A stretch of 7,679 bases of DNA from an uncultured Prevotella sp. (GTDB lineage: Bacteria > Bacteroidota > Bacteroidia > Bacteroidales > Bacteroidaceae). The translations under genes were made by a program, and so were the position numbers. Every line of letters starts with the position of its first letter. Within the stretch, counting starts at the first letter, position 1. Under the pieces are notes generated by a model. It made no database searches. It worked only from the letters and a program-made list of their open reading frames with translations, and was not told the DNA's origin. The stretch is taken from the NCBI GenBank assembly GCA_900769055.1, contig CAAGFF010000055.1, positions 1 through 7,679 on the forward strand, in the 5' to 3' direction. Positions 1-5,930 of this stretch are shown here, in pieces.

Positions 1-336
1 GAGGATGGCATGACATCAAGGTTCCAGATGAAGGACCTGCCCACGGAGGTGGCGCGTGTTGTCGATACGCTGAAAGTTGGCCAGATATCATCACCTTTCA
101 CTCTGATTAAGAACAACGGCAAGACCTCGTGTGCAATAATAAAGCTCAAGAGCCGCATAGAAGGACACAGGGCTACTATCACGGAGGATTTCCAAGTCAT
201 GAAGAACGTCGTGCTGATGAAACAGAGACAGAAGGTTGTGCATGACTGGGTGGTAGACAAGATTAAGCACACCTACGTTAGGATGAACGAAAAGTATAGG
301 AATTGCCAATACGAATATGAGGGATGGGTTAAATGA
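1..336 (+). CDS. SurA/parvulin-type peptidyl-prolyl isomerase, C-terminal fragment (5' end outside window)
   Basis: The frame is open from base 1, so the gene starts upstream and only about 111 C-terminal residues are visible; the ATG at base 10 is internal, not a start. What remains matches, from memory of Bacteroidales homologues, the end of the periplasmic chaperone/prolyl isomerase that precedes the OstA-like gene. The visible features are a 'KMxDLPxEVARVVDTLKVGQIS.PF' style stretch, typical of the last part of a parvulin domain, then 'CAIIKLKSR', then a basic, probably helical tail ending in GWVK. Such proteins assist folding of outer membrane proteins in the periplasm. The catalytic core and signal peptide cannot be checked because they are off the window. 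The stop codon overlaps the next start (ATGA at 333-336), which implies co-transcription and probably translational coupling. The family call is inference from similarity; the reading frame and the overlap are seen directly. Confidence 0.75.
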   Translation, partial: EDGMTSRFQMKDLPTEVARVVDTLKVGQISSPFTLIKNNGKTSCAIIKLKSRIEGHRATITEDFQVMKNVVLMKQRQKVVHDWVVDKIKHTYVRMNEKYRNCQYEYEGWVK

Positions 337-2081
337 CAAATAATACCTTGCAACGGAATATCAATGGGCATAGAATCGGCTTCTTGGCGGTTCTATGCCT
401 CTTTGGGCTTGGGCTGTTTGCCGCGTCGCGACCTGCAAGGAAGCCAAGGCAGAAGGTTGACGAGAGGGTGTATCTGATACATGCCGACGTGCTGAAGTAT
501 GACCTGTATGGTCCTGAGCCTGGAGCGCAGATAGTGACGGGAAAGGTGCAGTTCAGCCACAAGGGGTCAAAGCTCTGGTGTGACAGCGCATATTTCTATG
601 AGGCTTCGAATTCTGTCAAGGCGTTTGGACATGTGAGGTTCAAGCAGGGAGACACGCTCTCGCTGACTTGTGACCGTGCCGACTACGATGGCCAGGAGCT
701 TGTCATGCATGCCCGAATGAATGTGGTGCTCAAGCATAATAAGCAGACTCTCTATACCGACAGCCTCGACTACGACAGGCTGTATGAGTTCGCATACTTC
801 TTTGATGGGGGCAGGCTCGTCGATGGAGACGACAAGCTCTCTTCTGACTGGGGAGAGTACAGCACCAAGACACGTGAGGCCGTGTTCTACTATGACGTGC
901 GCATGAGAAGTCCGGAAAGACTCATTGAGACCGACACCCTGCACTACGACACCAGGACATCGTTGGCGCATATCACGGGAAAGTCGAAGATTACGTCCAA
1001 CCAGGGAATTATTTATACCGACGATGGCTTTTTCGACTCCAAGCAGGACAAGGCAAGGCTCTACAACCGCTCTACTGTCATCAACGAGGGAAAGACCATC
1101 ACGGGCGACAGCCTGTTCTTTGACGACAACACCGGATTGGGAGAAGGTTTCGGCAATGTCGTGTACATAGATACCCAGAACAAGAATGAGCTGAGGTGCG
1201 GACACCTTAACTATAATAAGATTACCGGTTACGGCTATGCTACGATAGATGCCCTCATGAAGGACTTCTCGCAAAATGACACCCTCTATCTGCATGGCGA
1301 CTCCTTGAAGCTGTATACGTACAATATAAATACCGACAGTGTGTACAGGGTCGTGCATTGTTTTGATAAGGTGCGTGCATACCGGACGGACATGCAGGCC
1401 GTCTGCGACTCTTTAGTGTTCAGCTCCAAGGACTCCTGCATGACGATGTACCGTGACCCGATAGTATGGAATGCCGGAAGACAGATGCTTGGAGAGAAAA
1501 TCATGGTGTTCATGAACGACTCCACGATACGTGAGGCCCACGTGATTGGACAGGCATTCACCATTGAGCAACTTCCTGACAGCATACACTACAATCAGGT
1601 CTCGTCAACAAATATGTTTTCGTATTTCGTGGACGGAAATCCTCGCCGTAGTGATGCCGTCGGCAACGTCAGGGCAATCTATTATCCTGTAGACGACAAG
1701 GACACTACGCTGATAGGTCTCAACTATACTGAGACCGACACCATGCGCATGTATATGAACGACCAGCGGAAGATGGAGCGTATATGGATGCCAAGGGCTA
1801 CGGGAACACTATATCCTATGACCCAGATACCGCCATCGAAGTTGAAGCTCACGGGTTTTGCATGGTTCGACAATATTCGGCCAACAGGCCCGGAAGACGT
1901 TTTCGTTTGGAGGGGAAAGCCTGCCGGCACGGAACTGAGAAATGTCGAGAGGGTGGCGATGCCGCTGCAGAAGCTTGATGATGGCAAGAAGGACAATGTG
2001 CCTGCTGATGAGGACAAGAAACAGGAACCTGCTGATGAGGACAAGAATGAAGCACTGGTAGCCAAAGAGGAAAACAGCTGA
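333..2081 (+). CDS. OstA-like / LptA-domain lipopolysaccharide transport protein
   Basis: This 582-residue protein is of the Bacteroidetes 'OstA-like' type, related to the LptA/LptD N-terminal fold that carries lipopolysaccharide across the periplasm. Residues 13-31 are a hydrophobic stretch after a basic N-terminus (signal peptide or anchor; C22 lacks a proper lipobox). From about residue 45 there are repeated beta-strand units with the recurring pattern D-S/T-L followed by aromatic-rich strands (GDTLSLTCDRADYD, YTDSLDYDR, ETDTLHYDT, TGDSLFFDD, HGDSLKLYT, CDSLVFSS), as expected of a beta-jellyroll built from OstA repeats. The last 35 or so residues are a charged K/D/E tail with a nine-residue tandem repeat (557-574). 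The start is chosen because it overlaps the preceding stop in ATGA and has GAGGG about nine bases upstream. Length is normal for the family. Cargo and partners are inferred from the family, not seen here. Confidence 0.85.
   Translation: MTNNTLQRNINGHRIGFLAVLCLFGLGLFAASRPARKPRQKVDERVYLIHADVLKYDLYGPEPGAQIVTGKVQFSHKGSKLWCDSAYFYEASNSVKAFGHVRFKQGDTLSLTCDRADYDGQELVMHARMNVVLKHNKQTLYTDSLDYDRLYEFAYFFDGGRLVDGDDKLSSDWGEYSTKTREAVFYYDVRMRSPERLIETDTLHYDTRTSLAHITGKSKITSNQGIIYTDDGFFDSKQDKARLYNRSTVINEGKTITGDSLFFDDNTGLGEGFGNVVYIDTQNKNELRCGHLNYNKITGYGYATIDALMKDFSQNDTLYLHGDSLKLYTYNINTDSVYRVVHCFDKVRAYRTDMQAVCDSLVFSSKDSCMTMYRDPIVWNAGRQMLGEKIMVFMNDSTIREAHVIGQAFTIEQLPDSIHYNQVSSTNMFSYFVDGNPRRSDAVGNVRAIYYPVDDKDTTLIGLNYTETDTMRMYMNDQRKMERIWMPRATGTLYPMTQIPPSKLKLTGFAWFDNIRPTGPEDVFVWRGKPAGTELRNVERVAMPLQKLDDGKKDNVPADEDKKQEPADEDKNEALVAKEENS
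2001..2047 (+). repeat. In-frame 27-bp tandem repeat in the ostA-like 3' end
   Basis: The 20 bases at 2001-2020 recur exactly at 2028-2047, a period of 27 bases, so reading frame is kept. They encode PADEDKKQE followed by PADEDKNEA (residues 557-574). The second copy diverges after its first 20 bases. The surrounding segment (GKKDNVP before, NEALVAKEENS after) is likewise charged and low in complexity, which suggests a flexible tail that tolerates length change by slippage. Confidence 0.85.
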
Positions 2082-2124
2082 TGGAGAGAGGCGTTTATAA
2101 AGAAAAAAATGAGAAATCTTTCTT

Positions 2125-3990
2125 ATGAGTGATATTATACAACTTTTGCCCGATTCCGTGGCCAATCAGATAGCGGCAGGTGAGGTCATTCAACGGCCAG
2201 CCTCTGTCATCAAGGAGCTTGTCGAGAATGCCATTGATGCTGGCGCCACCCGTATAGACGTTCTTGTCGTTGATGCCGGACGTACGTCCATACAGGTCAT
2301 TGACAACGGTAAGGGCATGTCGGAGACCGATGCCCGTCTGTCGTTTGAGCGCCACGCGACGTCAAAAATCAGGCAGGCTGGCGACCTGTTCGAGCTGCGC
2401 ACGATGGGATTTCGTGGCGAGGCTCTCGCTTCTATTGCAGCCGTTGCCCAGGTTGACTTGAAGACCCGTATGGCAACTGACGATGTCGGCACGTCGCTGT
2501 CGATATCGGGCAGCAGGTTTACAGGCCAGGAACCATGCTCCTGCCCTGTGGGCAGCAATTTTCTTGTGAGCAACCTGTTCTATAATGTCCCTGCAAGGCG
2601 CAAGTTCCTGAAGTCCAATTCCACGGAGCTCAACAACATCGTGACGGCGTTCGAGCGCATAGTACTTGTCTATCCCGACATACATTTCACCTTGCACAGC
2701 AATGGGGTTGAGATGATGAACCTCCGTGCCTGTGGCATGAAGCAGAGAATTGTCGATGTTTTCGGAAAGAAAATCAATCAGGACTTGCTGCCCGTAAATG
2801 TAGAGACCACAGTGTGCAAGATATCCGGCTTTGTAGGCAAGCCCCAGTCGTCACGCAAGAAGATGCCCAACCAGTATTTCTTCGTCAACGGCCGCTACAT
2901 GCGGCATCCGTATTTCAACAAGGCTGTTGCCGCAGCCTTCGAGAGGCTCGTACCTCAGGGCGAGCAGGTGCCTTACTTCCTGTTCTTTACAGTAGACCCG
3001 CATGATATTGATGTCAACATCCATCCCACCAAGACCGAGATAAAGTTTGAGAACGAGCAAGCCATATGGCAGATATTGTCTGCTGCTGTAAAGGAGAGCG
3101 TCGGTTATTACAATGACGTGCCGACAATCGACTTCGACACTCAGGGCAAACCCGACATACCTGTATTCTCGTCGGGGTTATCAGCCGAGATGCCAGACGT
3201 AGACTACAATCCTCAGTACAATCCCTTCGCCTCTACAGCCTCTCATCCTGCGAAACCCTCTGCTGGGCTGACCATTGAGTCGAAGGCAAATAGCCGCGCC
3301 TCCATACCCGACCAGTGGGAAATGCTATATCAGGGACTAGAGAAGGAAGAAATACCCACTCAAGGCGAGCTGTTCGGTGATGCAATGTCTGATGGGCAGG
3401 TGACGGTCAGCTCACTTGCAGAGGATAAGTCTCCGTCGCATTATCAGTATAAGGGGAAATACATCATGACGGCAGTGAAGTCAGGACTGATGATTATCGA
3501 CCAGCACCGGGCACACGTCCGCATTCTTTACGAGAGATACTTGCAGCAGGTCTCCGCGCGTACCGCTGCGGTACAGAAGGTGCTGTTTCCTGAGACCGTC
3601 CAGCTCAGTCAGTCGCAACGTGTAGTCTATGAGAAAGTCGCCCCAGAGTTGCAGGCCATTGGCTTCGACTTGTCTGATCTTGGAAATGGTAATTTCGCCA
3701 TCAACGGCATACCAGCCGGACTTGACGGCATCAATCCTGCAACCCTCATTCTCGACATGGTTGATGCTGCTGCCGAGGGTACATTGTCTGCCAAGGCCGA
3801 CATAGATGCGTCGCTTGCCCTGACCATGGCACGTGCTTCCGCCATTACTCATGGTGAGGTGCTGAGCAACGGCGAGATGGAGAATATCGTCAACTCGCTG
3901 TTCATGTGCGGTAATGCCAATTCTACCCCCGATGGCAAGACCGTGCTCTGCATCCTTAAACAGTCGGAAATAGAGAGACTTTTTGCGTGA
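2125..3990 (+). CDS. mutL: DNA mismatch repair protein MutL
   Basis: MutL links mismatch recognition by MutS to strand removal, acting as an ATP-driven dimer in the cytoplasm. The 621-residue product has the full GHKL ATPase signature: E31-L-V-E-N-A-I-D-A-G-A with E34 and N35 placed as the catalytic and Mg-binding residues, D60-N-G-K-G-M, and G95-F-R-G-E-A-L. A transducer domain follows to about residue 335, including a conserved 'NQYFFVNGRYMRHP' and 'DVNIHPTKTEIKF'. A variable linker covers about 340-430 and a C-terminal dimerisation domain about 435-621. In that domain the metal-dependent nuclease motif is degenerate: D459-Q-H-R-A-H-V replaces DQHAxxE, and the C-terminal 'CPHGRP' position reads CGNANS at 595-600. 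The start ATG lies 43 bases after the ostA-like stop, with no obvious Shine-Dalgarno; GTG/ATG alternatives are not better placed. Probably part of the same transcript. Confidence 0.97.
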   Translation: MSDIIQLLPDSVANQIAAGEVIQRPASVIKELVENAIDAGATRIDVLVVDAGRTSIQVIDNGKGMSETDARLSFERHATSKIRQAGDLFELRTMGFRGEALASIAAVAQVDLKTRMATDDVGTSLSISGSRFTGQEPCSCPVGSNFLVSNLFYNVPARRKFLKSNSTELNNIVTAFERIVLVYPDIHFTLHSNGVEMMNLRACGMKQRIVDVFGKKINQDLLPVNVETTVCKISGFVGKPQSSRKKMPNQYFFVNGRYMRHPYFNKAVAAAFERLVPQGEQVPYFLFFTVDPHDIDVNIHPTKTEIKFENEQAIWQILSAAVKESVGYYNDVPTIDFDTQGKPDIPVFSSGLSAEMPDVDYNPQYNPFASTASHPAKPSAGLTIESKANSRASIPDQWEMLYQGLEKEEIPTQGELFGDAMSDGQVTVSSLAEDKSPSHYQYKGKYIMTAVKSGLMIIDQHRAHVRILYERYLQQVSARTAAVQKVLFPETVQLSQSQRVVYEKVAPELQAIGFDLSDLGNGNFAINGIPAGLDGINPATLILDMVDAAAEGTLSAKADIDASLALTMARASAITHGEVLSNGEMENIVNSLFMCGNANSTPDGKTVLCILKQSEIERLFA

Positions 3991-4003
3991 ATTTGCTAAA
4001 TAT

Positions 4004-4056
4004 TGTCCTAAAGAGATAAAAAAAGTTGGTTCCACGGTGTAAAAAGGACATTTTTT
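4004..4056 (+). terminator. Possible weak terminator after mutL
   Basis: TGTCCT (4004-4009) is complementary to AGGACA (4045-4050), and the second arm is followed directly by six T. The stem is only six pairs and the loop 35 bases, so it would be weak. A second, overlapping A/T-only inverted repeat (ATTTTTT at 4050-4056 and AAAAAAT at 4060-4066, three-base loop) lies at the same spot. Either could mark the end of the isomerase-ostA-mutL transcript. Confidence 0.3.
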
Positions 4057-4090
4057 CCTAAAAAATGAGGCGAATTATAAAAAAAATTGC

Positions 4091-4130
4091 TAACTTTGCC
4101 TCCAAATAGCTACATGAAAGTGTATCTTTG
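4091..4130 (+). promoter_or_regulatory. Candidate Bacteroidetes -7 elements for the OmpA-family gene
   Basis: Two matches to the Bacteroidetes -7 consensus TAnnTTTG lie in the 171-base gap before the gene: TAACTTTG at 4091-4098 and TATCTTTG at 4123-4130. The first, followed by CC and set in the common 'TTGCTAACTTTGC' context, is the better candidate and would give a leader of roughly 55-60 bases. Neither has a clean TTTG -33 box at about 20 bases spacing (the nearest TTTG to the second element leaves 24), so the exact start is uncertain. The A/T-rich tracts upstream (4016-4090) could act as an UP-like element. Confidence 0.55.
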
Positions 4131-4161
4131 ATGGATTTTTTTAATTTAATTTTATAAGAGT

Positions 4162-5331
4162 ATGAAAAAGTTATTGATTGCATTGGCTTTTGCCGGTGTT
4201 TCTCTTGGTGCTTCTGCACAAGACTCAGACCCTGTACTGAAGTACAGTGTAGCTACAAACTCTTTCTGGAGTAACTGGTTCATCCAGGTCGGTGGAGATT
4301 TCAATTCTTGGATTTCTGACCAGGAGCATGGCCGTGGCCTCGATGGTGGTGACCACTATGGACTCTTCGCTGGCGACCGTACCTCTTGGGGTGGCGCTAT
4401 TGCCGTTGGTAAGTGGTTTACTCCTGGTATCGGTCTCCGTACCAAACTGCAGCTTTGGAATGCAAAGCAGGTAGGTCCAGAGAACCCAACCTCTAAGTTT
4501 AAGTATTGGACATTGAACGAGCAGGTAATGCTTAACCTCAGCAACCTGCTTTGCGGTTACAACCCAACCCGCGTTTGGAATGTAATTCCTTTCTTCGGTG
4601 GTGGTATCTCTCGTAACTGCGACGACAACTTCTATGCAATGCAGCTGAGCGTTGGTCTCCAGTCTTCTTGGCGTCTTTGCAAGCATGCCAACATCTATGT
4701 TGAGGCTGGCTGGAACCGTCTTGAGGAGGACTTCGACGGTGCTTTTGGCAACACTCTGAAGGACAGCCACGTAAACCGTGGATGGGAGGACAAGGACAAC
4801 AACCTCTATGCAGAAGTTGGTTTGACACTCAACCTTGGCAAGTCTACATGGGAGAAGACTCCAGATGTTGACGCTATCAAGGCTCTCGCACAGTCTCAGA
4901 TTGACGCCCTCAACGCACAGCTCAACGATGCTAACGCAGAGAACGCACGTCTGAAGAACATGCTGGCTAACCAGAAGCCTGTTGAGACACCGAAGGCTGT
5001 TAAGGAGTTCATCACTACTCCAGTATCTGTATTCTTCAACATCAACAAGACAAACATCGCTTCTCAGAAGGACCTCGTAAACGTACGTGCTATTGCTAAG
5101 TTCGCTAAGGAGAACAACCTCAAGCTCGCCGTTACTGGTTATGCTGATAGCGCTACTGGTACTCCTGAAATCAACCAGAGACTCTCTGAGGGTCGTGCTG
5201 CTACCGTTACAGAGGAACTTGTTAACATGGGTGTAAGCCGCGACAAGATCACATCTGTTGGTAAGGGTGGTGTTGATGAGCTTTCTCCAATCTCATTCAA
5301 CCGTCGTGCTACTGTTCAGGTTACAGACTAA
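4162..5331 (+). CDS. OmpA-family outer membrane protein (major porin-like protein)
   Basis: The 389-residue product has a type I signal peptide (K2-K3, hydrophobic core 4-15, likely cleavage in ASA|Q after A19). A beta-strand-rich N-terminal region, about 25-228, has alternating aromatic strands and Gly/Asp-rich turns, as in an outer membrane barrel. A coiled coil follows at 238-271 (IKALAQSQIDALNAQL and onward), then a C-terminal OmpA-like peptidoglycan-binding domain at about 285-389. In that domain the TGYAD...NQRLSEGRAA motif is present, with D329 and R345 at the positions that hold diaminopimelate in the family. It should tether the outer membrane to the cell wall. The gene is monocistronic: promoter candidates upstream, strong terminator 30 bases downstream. 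Codon choice (GGT, CGT, TCT, GTT, AAC, few rare codons) differs from neighbours and suggests very high expression rather than transfer. No strong Shine-Dalgarno; the leader ends in an A/T-rich stretch. Confidence 0.93.
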   Translation: MKKLLIALAFAGVSLGASAQDSDPVLKYSVATNSFWSNWFIQVGGDFNSWISDQEHGRGLDGGDHYGLFAGDRTSWGGAIAVGKWFTPGIGLRTKLQLWNAKQVGPENPTSKFKYWTLNEQVMLNLSNLLCGYNPTRVWNVIPFFGGGISRNCDDNFYAMQLSVGLQSSWRLCKHANIYVEAGWNRLEEDFDGAFGNTLKDSHVNRGWEDKDNNLYAEVGLTLNLGKSTWEKTPDVDAIKALAQSQIDALNAQLNDANAENARLKNMLANQKPVETPKAVKEFITTPVSVFFNINKTNIASQKDLVNVRAIAKFAKENNLKLAVTGYADSATGTPEINQRLSEGRAATVTEELVNMGVSRDKITSVGKGGVDELSPISFNRRATVQVTD

Positions 5332-5361
5332 TATCTGCTAACATACTGATAAAGCATATTC

Positions 5362-5390
5362 GGGGTGCGCATCTTGCGCACCCCTTTTTT
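5362..5390 (+). terminator. Intrinsic terminator of the OmpA-family gene
   Basis: A perfect nine-pair, GC-rich stem (GGGGTGCGC at 5362-5370 with GCGCACCCC at 5376-5384) encloses the five-base loop ATCTT and is followed at once by six T (5385-5390). It starts 30 bases after the stop codon. There is no matching T-run on the other strand, so it works in the + direction only. Confidence 0.95.
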
Positions 5391-5489
5391 GTCCTTTCAC
5401 TACTCTTTTTCTTCATTCCTGTCCTGTGTTGTCTGACCTGTACTGCCCAATGTGTCGATATTTTCCTATTGCACGTAGATTTTTTTCTA

Positions 5490-5518
5490 TTTGCATATCT
5501 TGTTTTTTTGTAACTTTG
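5490..5518 (+). promoter_or_regulatory. Candidate Bacteroidetes promoter inside the intergenic region
   Basis: TAACTTTG at 5511-5518 matches the -7 consensus exactly and sits in the same 'TAACTTTGCC' context as the element before the OmpA-family gene. TTTG at 5490-5493 could serve as the -33 box, although the 17-base spacer is shorter than the usual 19-21. It lies well downstream of the terminator at 5362-5390, so it would start a new transcript near 5525, about 400 bases before the next large gene. Confidence 0.5.
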
Positions 5519-5787
5519 CCGCAGATAAGTACATCCTTTTCCACGTAGGACATAGTTAAGAGCAAAGTCCCATGTCTGCATTTCGGTGGTATGGGCAGGA
5601 TTGCTTTTCGGGATACTTGATTTTTGGAAGTGGAGATTGTTCGGGAGTAGGTGTGTCAGGCCATGTTGAGCCATAGTCCGTAAGCTTTGCCTCATCAGTT
5701 GGTTTTGTTGACCTCTCGTCTCTAACATTCTCCTCTTTTTATATATGTGCCTGCCATACACTTTAGCAAGTAGTAAAAAGGAGATAG

Positions 5788-5877
5788 ATGAAGATGAAAG
5801 GAGATAAATGGCGTATGTGTGATGGTGTTAGGTTCTCGCTTAGGCGAGCGGCCGCTCTCTTTAGAGAAAACTCCTAA
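5788..5877 (+). CDS. Possible 29-residue leader peptide
   Basis: A short frame (MKMKGDKWRMCDGVRFSLRR at its start, ending RENS) begins at the ATG at 5788, with AAGGAG at 5778-5783 four bases upstream; the in-frame ATG at 5794 gives a better ten-base spacing. A second copy of the motif (AAAGGAGATA before an ATG at 5808) lies 20 bases on, but the frame it would start closes after four codons. Strong Shine-Dalgarno sequences are uncommon in Bacteroidetes, which makes this noticeable. The peptide is basic, with five arginines encoded by CGT, AGG, AGG, CGA and AGA. Its 3' half lies in the hairpin at 5825-5880, and its stop is in that hairpin's 3' arm, a layout like that of an attenuation leader. 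It could equally be a chance frame; there is no homology I recognise. Confidence 0.25.
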   Translation: MKMKGDKWRMCDGVRFSLRRAAALFRENS

Positions 5878-5880
5878 AAC
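5825..5880 (+). promoter_or_regulatory. Large imperfect hairpin upstream of the glycoside hydrolase gene
   Basis: Outer arms TTAGG (5828-5832) and CCTAA (5873-5877) extend outward through one mismatch to T-A and G-C pairs (5825-5826 with 5879-5880). Inward, TTCTC (5833-5837) pairs with GAGAA (5864-5868), leaving a four-base bulge (5869-5872). The apical part can fold in competing ways: CTCGC/GCGAG (5835-5848, TTAG loop), the 12-base palindrome GAGCGGCCGCTC (5846-5857), or TCTCT/AGAGA (5856-5867). There is no T-run after it, so it is not a normal intrinsic terminator. Competing folds are typical of leader RNAs, but no known riboswitch class is recognised. Confidence 0.4.
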
Positions 5881-5912
5881 ATTGAGCACGTGCGAAACTT
5901 AAAATACTTTAT
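5881..5912 (+). promoter_or_regulatory. Candidate promoter of the glycoside hydrolase gene with spacer palindrome
   Basis: ATTG (5881-5884) and TACTTTAT (5905-5912) match a Bacteroidetes -33/-7 pair in seven of the eight positions that matter apart from the final G, with a 20-base spacer. The start of transcription would be near 5918, leaving a leader of about a dozen bases, which is plausible in this phylum. The eight-base palindrome GCACGTGC (5886-5893) lies between the boxes, where a repressor or activator could bind. If this promoter is the real one, the hairpin upstream is not part of the messenger. Confidence 0.4.
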
Positions 5913-5930
5913 ATAAAGAAGACATAACTT

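Larger units (their letters stand above)
5391..5930. other. 540-base intergenic region with RNA-like structure, no established gene
   Basis: No frame here codes convincingly for a known protein. The stretch holds a promoter-like element at 5490-5518, then a segment with several complementary arms. AGCAA (5561-5565) pairs with TTGCT (5601-5605), and nested inside CCCAT (5569-5573) pairs with ATGGG (5591-5595); GCAGA (5521-5525) could instead pair with TCTGC (5575-5579). A 34-codon frame (5572-5676, MSAFRWYGQDC...) starts inside the hairpin and has no ribosome site, so it is probably chance. No hairpin-plus-T-run terminator is visible before 5760; 5736-5740 is a bare T-run. The segment from about 5520 could be a free small RNA or a roughly 400-base leader of the downstream gene. 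The part from 5775 onward is listed separately. Confidence 0.5.

Noticed and set aside
10..336. A complete 108-residue gene starting at base 10
   Set aside because: The frame is open to base 1 and the residues before the ATG continue the family pattern, so this is the end of a longer gene, not a short one.
567..1358. A 263-residue open frame on the - strand
   Set aside because: It lies fully opposite the OstA-like gene, whose coding evidence is much stronger. It has no recognisable domain, and long antisense frames are common opposite genes with this codon pattern.
3481..4035. A 184-residue open frame on the - strand opposite the end of mutL
   Set aside because: It is a shadow of the conserved MutL C-terminal domain, with no domain or start signal of its own.
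4162..5331. Horizontal acquisition of the OmpA-family gene because of its different codon use
   Set aside because: OmpA-family proteins are core, abundant proteins in Bacteroidales, and the bias is of the kind expected for high expression. No mobile element flanks it.
5572..5676. A 34-codon frame on the + strand after the intergenic promoter
   Set aside because: There is no ribosome site, its start lies inside a predicted stem, and the peptide resembles nothing I recognise. A chance frame in a structured RNA is more likely.
5321..5761. A 146-residue open frame on the - strand across the intergenic region
   Set aside because: It runs through the OmpA-family terminator and stop codon, has a highly basic low-quality composition with many Cys/His/Lys/Arg and no domain, and lacks a promoter or ribosome site. 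It is most likely a chance frame opposite RNA or regulatory sequence.
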